DNA of 64,000 nt from Paenibacillus alginolyticus DSM 5050 = NBRC 15375 (GCF_000422905.1 NZ_AUGY01000010.1:1-64000); one strand, 5' to 3'; shown: positions 16,126 through 24,985, counted from the stretch's first letter. Translations and numbers: made by a program. Notes: generated from the sequence alone by a model not told the origin.

Positions 16126-17763
16126 ATGAACCGTAAATTACGTGTACTACTCGTTGATGATGAATATTATTTCCGTAAACTTCTGATCAATTTGATTGAC
16201 TGGGAAGCTCTTGGCTACACCATCGAGCAAGAAGCAGAGAATGGCTCTCAAGCCTTAGAACTTGCGCGACAAGAGCAGTATGATTTGATCGTCGCGGATA
16301 TTAATATGCCGGGAATGACGGGATTAGATTTTGTAGAAGCATTAAGATCTTCATATATGGATACGAAAGTTATATTTATAACAAGCTACGATATATTTGA
16401 ATTTGCTCAGGCTGCCATAACGTTGGGGGCGTCTTACTATCTGCTAAAGCCCGTCGATGAAGATGAGCTTAGCCAGGCTTTAACGGAAATTCGTGAAGAG
16501 CTATTACAAGAAATGCAATCTTCTCTTGATGTTAAGGATCTAAAGGAACAAGTAGAACGAACGAAACCTTTGTTAAGAGACCGTTTTGTGCGTCAGCTTC
16601 TCCTTTATGAGCCATCAGACAGTCCGGAAACACTGTATCGGCAAGCCGAGTATTATGACATTCCGCTGAACGCGCACGGTTATGTCGCCTCTGTTGTCGA
16701 AATCGACGAACTAGGCGTCCGTTATAGTAAAGAACAAGAGCGACAGCTTTGGCGGTTTGCGGTCAAAAACATTTTACAGGATACATTCGAATCTTCGGGG
16801 GCTTATTGTGCGGTGATCGATGGCGAGGACAATAAGATTACAATGCTAGTTGGGCATAACGATGATCAAGACAATACGCTAATTGAACTTTGCGAGCAAG
16901 CCCGCAGCTTTTTCGACCAAAGAATGCATCTTGGCGTTACGATCGCTTTAGGGCAAACGTATGAAAGTTTAAGCCAAGTACACCTCTCGTATTCGGAAGC
17001 GGAGTATGTTTTAAAGGTTAAATTTGCAAAAGGCGGTAACCGGGTTATCTCTTACACACATGATCAAGAAGGTCCGCAAGATGCTGTCTTTTCACTGCCT
17101 ATAGATCGAACGGAATGGATAACGGCAATTCGCAGTAAGAATCGGGAAGCGCTTGCCGCGAAAATCAACGAGCTCTGTTCGAGACTCGCCAGCATTCAGG
17201 CGAGCAAAGAAATTGCATTATTCGTAATGATGGAGTGTGTCTCACTCGGCAGCGCTGTCATTCTGGAACGTGGGGGGACGCTGCCGAATGGATGGATGAC
17301 GGACCGTCATCCGTTGTTTAGGCAAATGCATAGCCTTGAAACCATTTCGGGGTTGCAGATGTGGCTTCAGCTCTTTTTTAATCAAATTGTCTTTCCAGAA
17401 CTGGATAACTATTCGGCACGGTTCAGAGGTTCCGAAATCGTTAGTAAAGCAATTGAATATATTGAAAAGCACTTTGCCGAGGAGTCCCTGACCTTACAGG
17501 AAACAGCTCGCAATATCTGTGCCAATCCAAGCTATCTAAGCCATATATTCAAGAAAGAAACGGGAAAATCGTTTACGGAATATTTATCCGATTTGAGGCT
17601 GGACCGAGCGATGGAGATGCTGAGAGAAGTGCCGCCTGAAGGGTTAGTTTCTCTTAAAATTGTTGACGTCTCGCAAAGTGTCGGCTATTCGGATCCGTAC
17701 TATTTTAGCAAGTGCTTCAAAAAGAAATTCCATATCGTTCCAAGCAAAGTGATCCAGACATAA
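16126..17763 (+). CDS. Response regulator, YesN type (receiver plus AraC-like DNA-binding domain)
   Basis: The 545-residue protein has an N-terminal receiver domain (VLLVDDEYYFRKLL; phosphoacceptor Asp58 in IVADINMPGM; K in YLLKPVDEDEL), a long middle region, and a C-terminal AraC/XylS pair of helix-turn-helices (EESLTLQETARNICANPSYLSHIFKKETGKSFTEYL, then VGYSDPYYFSKCFKKKF). ATG 16126 lies just after the kinase stop with GAGGAGAGGATG overlapping. It is the natural candidate for activating the two promoters that share the 38-bp element on either side of it. Confidence 0.9.
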   Translation: MNRKLRVLLVDDEYYFRKLLINLIDWEALGYTIEQEAENGSQALELARQEQYDLIVADINMPGMTGLDFVEALRSSYMDTKVIFITSYDIFEFAQAAITLGASYYLLKPVDEDELSQALTEIREELLQEMQSSLDVKDLKEQVERTKPLLRDRFVRQLLLYEPSDSPETLYRQAEYYDIPLNAHGYVASVVEIDELGVRYSKEQERQLWRFAVKNILQDTFESSGAYCAVIDGEDNKITMLVGHNDDQDNTLIELCEQARSFFDQRMHLGVTIALGQTYESLSQVHLSYSEAEYVLKVKFAKGGNRVISYTHDQEGPQDAVFSLPIDRTEWITAIRSKNREALAAKINELCSRLASIQASKEIALFVMMECVSLGSAVILERGGTLPNGWMTDRHPLFRQMHSLETISGLQMWLQLFFNQIVFPELDNYSARFRGSEIVSKAIEYIEKHFAEESLTLQETARNICANPSYLSHIFKKETGKSFTEYLSDLRLDRAMEMLREVPPEGLVSLKIVDVSQSVGYSDPYYFSKCFKKKFHIVPSKVIQT

Positions 17764-17798
17764 CTGAAGAGGCCCTTAAACTTCCAGAAGAGAACTGT

Positions 17799-17849
17799 GA
17801 CCCGAAAGATGGACACTTTGAAAAAAGTGACCTCTCTCGGGTCCTTTTA
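17799..17849 (+). terminator. Terminator after the YesN-type regulator
   Basis: GACCCGA (17799-17805) pairs with TCGGGTC (17837-17843); an inner CACTTT/AAAGTG stem extends it. TTTT follows at 17846-17849. Confidence 0.65.
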
Positions 17850-17883
17850 CTTTAATTGAATCCACACTCTCTATCGAATGATG

Positions 17884-17945
17884 TTGTACACGAGGATAGA
17901 TGGGCTATAGTGCTTACCAATGTTGTATTTTCTGCAACATCATTC
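17884..17945. repeat. GTTGT-type palindromic intergenic repeat
   Basis: ATGTTGTACACGAGGATAG is followed by ATGTTG...GCAACAT (17920-17941), a 6-7-bp inverted repeat. The same GTTGTA...ACAAC hairpin style occurs at 50938-51010, so this is probably one member of a dispersed intergenic repeat family. Confidence 0.45.
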
Positions 17946-17964
17946 TACCGCAAATAGGGATTCA

Positions 17965-18027
17965 CAAAATATTTACGGATGTGCCCAAAAATATTCCATT
18001 CAGTCTCCTTCAACACGTGAATATAAT
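17965..18027 (+). promoter_or_regulatory. Promoter of the dehydrogenase/dehydratase operon with the shared 38-bp element
   Basis: 17965-18002 is the second copy of the element at 9598-9635 (35/38 identical). A perfect TATAAT follows at 18022-18027, with a weak TTCAGT at the -35 position (17999-18004, 17-bp spacer). Same architecture as the transporter promoter, so import and catabolism are probably switched on together. Confidence 0.65.
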
Positions 18028-18069
18028 TAAAACGATAAGAAATACGTGTGTGAGGGGATGTACATACCT

Positions 18070-18831
18070 ATGAGTGATTTCAAGCTGGATGGGAAGGTTG
18101 CACTCATTACTGGCGGTTGCCAGGGACTTGGGCTGGAGTTTTCACGTGCGTTAGCGAATGCGGGAGCAAGTGTAGTGGTAACAAGCCGGGAGGAGCGCAA
18201 AGCGCACGCGGCAGCGGAGGAAATCCGCAGAGAAACAGGCAAAGATACATTAGGGCTCACTGCCGATGTGACGGATTTTAGTCAGATTCAGGCTGTGGTT
18301 GAAAAAGTTGTGGATACATATGGGCGCTTGGATATCTTGATTAATAATGCCGGAGTCAATGTGCGCAAACCGATTCTTGACTATGACGAACAAAGCTGGG
18401 ATCTTGTTCAGACGACGAATTTGAAAGCGCCTTTTTTGTGCGCCAAAGCGGTCGTTCCGCAAATGATCAAACAAAAATTCGGGAGAATTATTAATATCGC
18501 CTCCATGCTAGGTACGGTGGCACTTCCTGAGCGGTCCGCTTATTGCTCAAGTAAAGGCGGATTGATCCAACTGACGAAGGTCATGGCGCTGGAGTGGGCT
18601 GAGCATAACATCACCGCTAACGCCGTTTGCCCAGGGCCTTTCGCTACTGACATTAACCAAGCTGTCATCAACAATCCGGTAGCGAATCAATTTTTCCTGG
18701 ATCATCTGCCGATCAAGCGTTGGGGGAAGCCTGAGGAGCTTACAGGGCTTATGGTGTATCTCGCCTCCGATCTGTCCAGCTTCATGACGGGGTCGGCGAT
18801 CGTGATTGATGGCGGTTGGACATCTGAATAA
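18070..18831 (+). CDS. SDR-family dehydrogenase (gluconate 5-dehydrogenase / KduD-like)
   Basis: A classical 253-residue short-chain dehydrogenase: TGGCQGLG cofactor loop, NNAG at ~95, Ser in NIASMLG and YCSSK catalytic motif, and a C-terminal TGSAIVIDGGWT. The overall pattern is that of sugar-acid oxidoreductases such as gluconate 5-dehydrogenase or 2-keto-3-deoxygluconate dehydrogenase; the exact substrate cannot be read. GAGGGGATG precedes; ATG 18070 fits the usual SDR N-terminus better than ATG 18058. It is first in a four-gene operon with a TIM-barrel protein, another SDR and a dehydratase. Confidence 0.85.
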   Translation: MSDFKLDGKVALITGGCQGLGLEFSRALANAGASVVVTSREERKAHAAAEEIRRETGKDTLGLTADVTDFSQIQAVVEKVVDTYGRLDILINNAGVNVRKPILDYDEQSWDLVQTTNLKAPFLCAKAVVPQMIKQKFGRIINIASMLGTVALPERSAYCSSKGGLIQLTKVMALEWAEHNITANAVCPGPFATDINQAVINNPVANQFFLDHLPIKRWGKPEELTGLMVYLASDLSSFMTGSAIVIDGGWTSE

Positions 18832-18855
18832 GGGATATATAGGAGGCATATGCAT

Positions 18856-19827
18856 ATGAGATTCGGACTTACGGCTTACGGAACTGTCTATGCGATGGGT
18901 ATTCACCCAGCAGCTAACCGGAAACGGATTACGGCGAAGGAACTTCTGCAGATGGCCGAGTCTTATGGACTCGAAGGCAGTGAAATCCCGTTCGATATTC
19001 TAAAAAGCAGCGATGCCGACGAAGCGGCTGACTATGCGCGAGACAAGGGGCTGTTCATTAACGTTGCCGCCGGAGGGTTTGATCCTGTTCAACTAAAAGA
19101 AGCGCTGCAGTTGGCGGACCGGGTAGGCGCCCTCACCGTGAGGACGGTTGTAGGCGGGGCGAAGTTCGGCGGGGACCGCAGGCATATGGCTGGCTCATGG
19201 CAGCCTTTCTTGCAATCTATCCTTCGTTCCTGCCAAGAAGTGATGGAATCCGCTAACCCTGATGGCGCTAATTTAGCAGTAGAGAACCACCAGGACTTGG
19301 CATCTGAAGAATTGCTCTGGTTATGCGAAAGCATCGGCTCTGAGAAATTTGGAATCACGCTCGATACCGGAAATCCGCTGGCCACGGCCGAAGTGCCTGT
19401 CGAATTCTTTCAGCGGGTAGCCCCTTATGTGAAAAATGTCCATCTCAAAGAATACGCCATTTATTCGTCCGAAGAAGGCTACCGGTTAGTACGGAAGCCG
19501 CTTGGACAAGGTGTGATTAACTTTCCCGAATTGCTGCGAATCTTTAACGAAGTCAATCCGCAGATTACGATGTCGGTCGAACACGGTGCGTTGGAAGCGA
19601 GGCATGTCCGTGTGCTTCAGGAAGATTTTTGGACAGAATACCCGGAACGTTCGGCACGTCAGCTCACTCGTTTGCTGCGATTTGTCGAGGATCATGCGAG
19701 AAACAAAGGGGATTGGCAAACCCCATTCGAGAAAGGCGCGTCGGCTGATGTCATCGCAGCTTACGAGTTGGAAGAGTTGAATATCGGCATGGCTTACTTA
19801 TCGAACCTAATCAAGCGATATGCTTAA
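18856..19827 (+). CDS. Sugar isomerase/epimerase-like TIM-barrel protein
   Basis: The 323-residue protein belongs to the xylose-isomerase-like (AP endonuclease 2) TIM-barrel group. Candidate metal ligands are Glu in LAVENHQD, Asp in GITLDTGNP, His in VKNVHLKEY and Glu in MSVEHGAL. It probably isomerises, epimerises or dehydrates a sugar or keto-sugar acid. ATG 18856 lies 9 bases after AGGAGG; ATG 18850 is too close. The C-terminal ~60 residues are an extra helical tail. It starts 24 bases after the SDR stop. Confidence 0.8.
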   Translation: MRFGLTAYGTVYAMGIHPAANRKRITAKELLQMAESYGLEGSEIPFDILKSSDADEAADYARDKGLFINVAAGGFDPVQLKEALQLADRVGALTVRTVVGGAKFGGDRRHMAGSWQPFLQSILRSCQEVMESANPDGANLAVENHQDLASEELLWLCESIGSEKFGITLDTGNPLATAEVPVEFFQRVAPYVKNVHLKEYAIYSSEEGYRLVRKPLGQGVINFPELLRIFNEVNPQITMSVEHGALEARHVRVLQEDFWTEYPERSARQLTRLLRFVEDHARNKGDWQTPFEKGASADVIAAYELEELNIGMAYLSNLIKRYA

Positions 19828-19853
19828 CTAATGAATCCCATGAGGTGATCAGG

Positions 19854-20639
19854 ATGACGATGTTCGATCTGACAGGTAAAAATGCTCTTGTAACCGGTTC
19901 CAGCAGAGGTCTTGGGAAGCAGTATGCCGTTGATTTGGCACGTGCGGGCGCTAATCTCATTATTCATGATGTGAATGAAGAAGCGGCGGCCCGCTTTAAT
20001 GAAGCCCCATCCGGCAGTGCAGTAGCGCAAGAAATCGCTTCAAAGTATGGCGTTAAGGCATATTTCCTTGCAGCGGAGTTGTCCGATGCGGAGCAAGTCA
20101 AAGCGCTCATCGAGCAATCGATTGCAACGCTCGGTTCGATTGATATTTTGGTGAACAACGCCGGCGGGGACATCGGTTTACATACACCGCGTCCGGATCC
20201 AAACGATGCTTTGGATATTTCGGTGGAGGACATCCGTAGCGTCGTAGATCGCAATTTGCTATCCACGATGTACGCATGTAAATATGCCGGCCTCCATATG
20301 CGTGAGCGCCGTGCCGGTAAAATCGTGAACGTTGGCTCGATTGCCGGGCATCTTCCCGTTCGCGAGGGGATCATTTATGCCGCGGCCAAAATGGGCATCT
20401 CGCAATATACGCGTAGTTTAGCTGAGCAGTTGAGGCCTTTTGATGTGAACGTCAACTGTATTTCCCCTGCGCCGACCTACACGGCTCGTTTCCTGGCGAC
20501 GCGTACAGTAACAGAGCAAGATGACCGTTCACGCTTGCAGAAAGTAGCGCAGCCTGAGGATATGTCGGGTATCGTCATGTTCTTGTGCGGACCGCAATCC
20601 GATGCGTTAACGGGCGAGACGATTGTTTGCTGGAAATAA
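19854..20639 (+). CDS. SDR-family oxidoreductase
   Basis: A 261-residue SDR with TGSSRGLG, NNAGG, Ser in NVGSIAG and YAAAK. It has a ~12-residue insertion after helix 2 (NEAPSGSAVAQEIASKYGV) and its final strand ends GETIVCWK instead of the usual DGG. ATG 19854 is 5 bases after GAGGTGA; GTG 19845 overlaps that site. Third gene of the operon. Likely reduces or oxidises a hydroxyl of a sugar acid; substrate unknown. Confidence 0.82.
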   Translation: MTMFDLTGKNALVTGSSRGLGKQYAVDLARAGANLIIHDVNEEAAARFNEAPSGSAVAQEIASKYGVKAYFLAAELSDAEQVKALIEQSIATLGSIDILVNNAGGDIGLHTPRPDPNDALDISVEDIRSVVDRNLLSTMYACKYAGLHMRERRAGKIVNVGSIAGHLPVREGIIYAAAKMGISQYTRSLAEQLRPFDVNVNCISPAPTYTARFLATRTVTEQDDRSRLQKVAQPEDMSGIVMFLCGPQSDALTGETIVCWK

Positions 20640-20664
20640 CAGGACGAGCGAGGGGAAGTAAGCG

Positions 20665-22662
20665 ATGAGCGATGCTTTGACATATATTATGGGGCAGGAA
20701 GATCACGAAAGCTACCGATTGCAAACCCATGCGGCGGGTCCTCAGGGCTCGCTCCCTCTGACGAGCGATATGCTGCTTAACTGGCCGAGCGGCGATTTGT
20801 TCGGCTTGAGCCAGAACGTGGGCATGGGGTGGAAGCCGGATCGTTTAAACGGGAAACAAGTGCTCATTCTCAGCACACAAGGCGGTTTGCGTGCAGAGGA
20901 CGGTACGCCAATTGCCCTCGGGTATCATACCGGCCACTGGGAAGTCGGTCTCCTCACGAAAGAGGCGGCGCTCGAGATCAGTGAGCTGGGCGGAGTTCCG
21001 TTCGCTGGCTATGTAAGCGATCCTTGTGACGGCCGTTCGCAAGGCACGACGGGGATGTTCGATTCGCTGCCGTATCGCAACGATGCGGCTATCGTGTATC
21101 GTAGGCTCGTGCGATCCTTGCCGACGCGCAGCGGCGTGATCGGCATCGCGACTTGCGACAAGGGACTTCCTGCAACGATGATCGCACTCGCCGGCATTCA
21201 TGATTTACCGGGCATTATCGTCCCCGGCGGCGTGACATTGCCTCCGACGAACGGTGAAGATGCGGCTAAGATCCAAACGATTGGCGCCCGCTATTCGCAA
21301 GGGCAAATTTCGCTGCAGGAAGCGGCGGATATGGGCTGCCGCACTTGTGCAACCCCTGGCGGCGGCTGCCAGTTCCTTGGAACGGCGGCGACCGCGCAGG
21401 TCGTTGCGGAGGCGCTGGGCATGTCATTGCCGCATTCCGCGCTCGCTCCGTCCGGACAGGCGCTGTGGCGCAATATCGCCAGACAATCGGCGAGAGCCAT
21501 CTATTGGATGCAAGCGAAAGGCATCCACATGAGCCATATTTTGACCGATGCCGCGATTCAAAATGCGATGGTCGTTCACGCTGCGTTCGGCGGCTCAACC
21601 AACTTGCTGCTTCACATCCCGGCCGTTGCGCATGCGGCGAAATGCCGCGTCCCGGACGTGGCCGACTGGAACCGGATTAACAAAAGCGTGCCTCGCCTCG
21701 TAAGCGTACTGCCGAACGGTCCGGAATATCATCCGACGGTTCGCGTATTTATGGCCGGGGGAGTGCCGGAGGTGATGCTCCATTTGCGGAAGCTGGGGCT
21801 GCTTGATGAATCCGTGAAAACGGTGGCAGGCGAAAACCTCGGTGTCCTCTTGGATTGGTGGGAATCTTCGGAGCGCCGTCACCAGATTCGCCAGCATTTG
21901 AAGGACACGGACGGCATAGATGCCGATGATATTATTATGAGTCCTGCCAAAGCCAAGAGCCGTGGACTCACGTCCACAGTGACATTTCCAATAGGAAATA
22001 TTGCGCCAGAAGGCTCCGTCATTAAATCGACCGCTATTGACCCTGAAGTTGTTGGGGAAGACGGCGTTTACCGTCATACCGGACGTGCAAAAGTATTTAC
22101 GACGGAGAAATCAGCCGTAAAAGCGATTAAAGACGGCCACATCGTTGAAGGCGACATTATGGTGCTAATGGGCAGAGGCCCATCCGGTACGGGTATGGAA
22201 GAGACGTACCAGCTTACCTCCGCATTAAAGCATCTTCCCTTCGGTAAATATGTGACTTTGCTCACGGATGCCCGTTTTTCCGGCGTATCGACGGGGGCGT
22301 GTATCGGCCATATTGGCCCTGAAGCACTCGCTGGCGGACCGTTCGGGAAGCTGCGCAACGGGGATTTGCTTGAAGTTACCATCGATCTTTCACGCTTGGA
22401 AGGAACCGTTAATTTTATCGGGCAAGGCGAAGATCAATTTAGTCCTGAAGAGGGAGCTGCTATACTCGGCTCGCGACCTTCCCATCCTGAGCTCATGCCG
22501 GATCCCAAGCTGCCGGATGATACTCGGCTGTGGGCGGCGCTGCAGGCTGCAAGCGGGGGGACATGGCGAGGAAGTGTCTATGATGTCGATCGCATTATTG
22601 AAGTGCTGAACGCTGGACATACGTATTTGGATATACTCAAGCGGGAACATCGGGACAGCTGA
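20665..22662 (+). CDS. IlvD/Edd-family dehydratase, YjhG/YagF (D-xylonate dehydratase)-like
   Basis: At 665 residues this is longer than DHAD or Edd (~560-610) and matches the length and sequence pattern of the YjhG/YagF group, which dehydrates D-xylonate and similar sugar acids to 2-keto-3-deoxy acids. Iron-sulfur cysteines are visible in [23 protein letters not shown] and [13 protein letters not shown]; the C-terminal half has [13 protein letters not shown] and [30 protein letters not shown] precedes the ATG by about 6 bases. It is the last gene of the operon. The expected downstream aldolase is not in this window. The gene is more GC-rich than its neighbours. Confidence 0.85.
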   Translation: MSDALTYIMGQEDHESYRLQTHAAGPQGSLPLTSDMLLNWPSGDLFGLSQNVGMGWKPDRLNGKQVLILSTQGGLRAEDGTPIALGYHTGHWEVGLLTKEAALEISELGGVPFAGYVSDPCDGRSQGTTGMFDSLPYRNDAAIVYRRLVRSLPTRSGVIGIATCDKGLPATMIALAGIHDLPGIIVPGGVTLPPTNGEDAAKIQTIGARYSQGQISLQEAADMGCRTCATPGGGCQFLGTAATAQVVAEALGMSLPHSALAPSGQALWRNIARQSARAIYWMQAKGIHMSHILTDAAIQNAMVVHAAFGGSTNLLLHIPAVAHAAKCRVPDVADWNRINKSVPRLVSVLPNGPEYHPTVRVFMAGGVPEVMLHLRKLGLLDESVKTVAGENLGVLLDWWESSERRHQIRQHLKDTDGIDADDIIMSPAKAKSRGLTSTVTFPIGNIAPEGSVIKSTAIDPEVVGEDGVYRHTGRAKVFTTEKSAVKAIKDGHIVEGDIMVLMGRGPSGTGMEETYQLTSALKHLPFGKYVTLLTDARFSGVSTGACIGHIGPEALAGGPFGKLRNGDLLEVTIDLSRLEGTVNFIGQGEDQFSPEEGAAILGSRPSHPELMPDPKLPDDTRLWAALQAASGGTWRGSVYDVDRIIEVLNAGHTYLDILKREHRDS

Positions 22663-22692
22663 TGCGTTTAGGATTTTCTCTTTAATAAAATA

Positions 22693-22724
22693 GGCCTCAT
22701 GGCAAAAATATTTGCCATGGGGCC
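22693..22724. terminator. Hairpin terminator between convergent operons
   Basis: GGCCTCATGGCAAA (22693-22706) pairs with TTTGCCATGGGGCC (22711-22724) with one mismatch around a 4-base loop. The T-run is weak on the plus side and A-rich sequence precedes it, so it may serve both directions. Confidence 0.6.
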
Positions 22725-22744
22725 GAATCATTTTAAATCATTTG

Positions 22745-22894
22745 TTAAATAATTTCTGCAACTGCGCCAGTGCGACCTTTTCCACCACCGCAATGGAACC
22801 CAACCTTTTTACCGCCTCTATAAGCCTCTACAACGTGATTAATGGCTTGTTGGAATAGTTGGTCCTGTGGTCCCTCTGCATGATCTCCAACTCC
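22745..22894 (-). pseudogene. C-terminal remnant of a dual-specificity/tyrosine phosphatase-like protein
   Basis: Read on the minus strand, a 49-residue open frame carries QLFQQAINHVVEAYRGGKK followed by V-G-F-H-C-G-G-G-K-G-R-T-G. The HCxxxxxR(T) P-loop is the catalytic signature of protein tyrosine and dual-specificity phosphatases. The frame has no start codon of its own (it opens just after a stop at 22895-22897) and lacks the general-acid half of the domain. It ends at TAA (22745-22747), directly after the arsI-like gene, as the last piece of the ars operon. Confidence 0.55.
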
Positions 22895-23371
22895 TTATTT
22901 TTTCTTAAAAGAGGTGAATTCAATCGTTACAGGTGCGGATGGCACGGACGGTGGAGCACAACATAAAGACATATCCTGCAAATCTCCTGCAGATTCAAAT
23001 TCCGAGTCTTCTTTTGTGTAGAATATTTCCCATGCGTTTCCATCGGGGTCATAAACCCATACTTTATCTTGAACCGCATAACAACAAGTCGTATTCATTT
23101 CATCGATGAGAAGAAGCCCACTTTGTCTTAAACGCTCACCCATAGCCAGAACCTCTTCGGTGTTATCAACTTGAAATCCCAAATGATTGAGGACGCCTTT
23201 TTTCTCAAAAGGGCGTACATTTAAAGAGAAGTGAAGGGATGGATCGTCTAACTCGAATTTAGCGTAGTTGTCTTTTACTTTAGAAGGTTCCGCACCAAAG
23301 AAAGCACAGTAAAAATCGAGCGACTTTTGAAGGTCTGTACAGTTAACCGCAACGTGCATTCTTTTGATCAT
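22895..23371 (-). CDS. arsI: ArsI-like C-As lyase (organoarsenical-degrading dioxygenase)
   Basis: This 158-residue glyoxalase/dioxygenase-fold protein has metal-ligand candidates His6, His63 and Glu115 and a vicinal Cys96-Cys97 pair in MNTTCCYAV, the arrangement that distinguishes ArsI, which cleaves the carbon-arsenic bond of trivalent methylarsenite, from ordinary glyoxalases and from CadI. A further Cys pair (LCCAPP) lies near the C-terminus. It starts 1 base beyond the arsC stop, so the two are translationally coupled. The product As(III) could leave through the aquaporin encoded upstream. Confidence 0.85.
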   Translation of the reverse strand: MIKRMHVAVNCTDLQKSLDFYCAFFGAEPSKVKDNYAKFELDDPSLHFSLNVRPFEKKGVLNHLGFQVDNTEEVLAMGERLRQSGLLLIDEMNTTCCYAVQDKVWVYDPDGNAWEIFYTKEDSEFESAGDLQDMSLCCAPPSVPSAPVTIEFTSFKKK

Positions 23372-23372
23372 A

Positions 23373-23795
23373 TTACTTGCCTTCCTTCAAGAATTGTTCA
23401 ATTCGGCTCTTAATGGAATCACGAACTTCACGGAATTTAGCTGTAATTTCTTCTTCTGTTCCAGTTGCTTTTGCAGGGTCATCAAAGCCCCAATGCCATC
23501 TTTCAGCCTTATCGTTACGTACAACTGGGCAGTGTTCGTCAGCATGACCGCACAACGTAATAATGTAATCAGCGCGGCCTAAAATCTCAGAGTCAATCAC
23601 GTCAGATGTATGGTTCGAGATATCAATTCCTGCTTCTTTCATTGTTGTAACAGCACGTGGATTCAAACCGTGTGCTTCTAGTCCTGCACTTTTAACTTCA
23701 TATTTGTCATTACCTAGTGCCTTTAAAAATCCGTCTGCGATTTGGCTTCGGCAAGAGTTACCTGTGCATAGAAAATATACTATTTTTTTGTCCAT
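23373..23795 (-). CDS. arsC: Arsenate reductase, thioredoxin-coupled type
   Basis: The 140-residue protein has the low-molecular-weight phosphatase P-loop C10-T-G-N-S-C-R16 and the redox pair Cys82 and Cys89 ([10 protein letters not shown]), exactly the three-Cys relay of ArsC from plasmid pI258 and Bacillus subtilis. It reduces As(V) to As(III) using thioredoxin. It sits between the aquaporin and the arsI-like gene on the minus strand, 14 bases after the aquaporin stop. Confidence 0.92.
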   Translation of the reverse strand: MDKKIVYFLCTGNSCRSQIADGFLKALGNDKYEVKSAGLEAHGLNPRAVTTMKEAGIDISNHTSDVIDSEILGRADYIITLCGHADEHCPVVRNDKAERWHWGFDDPAKATGTEEEITAKFREVRDSIKSRIEQFLKEGK

Positions 23796-23809
23796 ATTCG
23801 AACATCTCC

Positions 23810-24451
23810 TTATTCCTGAATTGTTTTATAAACTAGTGAAGCAAAGACAGCTCCAAGAACTGTTGCAACTAGGTATAACCATAAATGTTGTGTTGCGCCT
23901 GATACGATAGCGGGTCCTAGGGAACGTGCTGGGTTCATGGAAGCTCCGCAAATCGGACCAGCAAACATAGCCATTAGACCAACGGTACCTCCGATAGCAA
24001 CACCAGCAAACTCTTTAACCGCTTTGCCATGTACAGCAGAACCCAAAATAACCATCATCAAAACAAAGGTTAAAATGAATTCCAAAGTGAAGGATTGCCC
24101 TTCTGAAAAGCTGGGAAGAGTTGCCCCCAAATTGGCGACATTGCCAAAAAGAAGCAACGTAGTAAAACTCGCAAAAAGTGCCCCTGCAAATTGTGTGACA
24201 ATATAATAGATACTGTCTCGCAAAGAGATATCTCCTCTAACCAAAAAGCCAATCGTGACAGCAGGATTAAAATGGGCGCCTGAAATATGTCCAAACGTAT
24301 AAATCAGAGCCATAACAACAAGCCCAAAGGTAATTGCGACACCAACTTGGGAGATGCTTTTGGTGATATCGTCAATAACCATCGCTCCTGGACCTGCAAA
24401 AACTAAAAAATAAGTACCGATAAATTCAGCAATAAGTTTCTTCTTTAACAT
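23810..24451 (-). CDS. MIP-family aquaporin / aquaglyceroporin in the ars operon
   Basis: A six-segment channel of 213 residues with both half-helix signatures: N62-P-A in HFNPAVTIG and N173-P-A in SMNPARSLG. In an operon with arsR, arsC and an arsI-like gene, and with no arsB or acr3 pump in the window, it probably serves as the As(III) exit route, as shown for AqpS in Sinorhizobium meliloti. The assignment to arsenite is by context; the pore itself resembles ordinary bacterial aquaporins. Confidence 0.88.
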   Translation of the reverse strand: MLKKKLIAEFIGTYFLVFAGPGAMVIDDITKSISQVGVAITFGLVVMALIYTFGHISGAHFNPAVTIGFLVRGDISLRDSIYYIVTQFAGALFASFTTLLLFGNVANLGATLPSFSEGQSFTLEFILTFVLMMVILGSAVHGKAVKEFAGVAIGGTVGLMAMFAGPICGASMNPARSLGPAIVSGATQHLWLYLVATVLGAVFASLVYKTIQE

Positions 24452-24464
24452 GAAAAAATGGCTC

Positions 24465-24788
24465 CTAATCGCAACAATCTAATTGTTCACACGAAATTGC
24501 GTCTACATGTTCTTTTTGGGAAGGCAAGTGTTGAAATAACTCAAGTAGATATGGCTTGTCATCAATACTCAAGGAATAAAACACCCATTGACCTTTTTTA
24601 GCTTCTTTGACCAAGCCACCGTCTTTAAGTTTTCGCATATGCTGGCTCACATTAGGTTGGCTGGTTTGCAGGATCTCTACGATCTCATTAACGCAAAGAT
24701 CACGTTCCTTAAGAAGAGATAGAATCGTAAGCCTCATTTTATCACCCAGCAGCTTACACACATCTGATAGCCTATCAATTTCAACCAA
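24465..24788 (-). CDS. arsR: ArsR-family metalloregulatory repressor
   Basis: A 107-residue winged-helix ArsR/SmtB protein (VNEIVEILQTSQPNVSQHMRKLKDGGLVKEAKKGQWVFYSL). Candidate As(III) thiols are Cys11, Cys32 just before the recognition region, and the C-terminal cluster Cys100, Cys105, Cys106. The Cys pattern is not the classical ELCVCDL. Translation probably begins at TTG 24788, 8 bases after GGAGTGTG. It is first in the operon arsR, aqp, arsC, arsI and should repress it until As(III) binds. Confidence 0.85.
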   Translation of the reverse strand: MVEIDRLSDVCKLLGDKMRLTILSLLKERDLCVNEIVEILQTSQPNVSQHMRKLKDGGLVKEAKKGQWVFYSLSIDDKPYLLELFQHLPSQKEHVDAISCEQLDCCD

Positions 24789-24942
24789 AATTTCACACTC
24801 CTCTACAAAAGCACAATTAAAACCTATGCTTCCGCTATTTGACTGCGGCAGCGATGTTGAATACTAAGAAGTAAATATGAACTTGTTTGTTCAATATTTT
24901 CTCAACTCCATTACTATCTATCAATGATTATATAATTATTCA

Positions 24943-24956
24943 CTTATATTTATAAG
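24943..24956. promoter_or_regulatory. Palindrome in the ars control region
   Basis: CTTATATTTATAAG is a perfect 14-bp dyad 155 bases before arsR. A second inverted repeat GAAC-TTGTTT-GTTC lies nearby (around 24883-24896), and a TATAAT can be read on the minus strand between them. Both are plausible ArsR operator sites; neither matches a consensus I can verify. Confidence 0.35.
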
Positions 24957-24985
24957 TTAAGAAATTGTAAATGCATAGAAAAACC

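Noticed and set aside
21266..22382. Several long frames in other phases of the dehydratase gene
   Set aside because: The gene is GC-rich, which opens chance frames; none has a ribosome site or recognisable domain.
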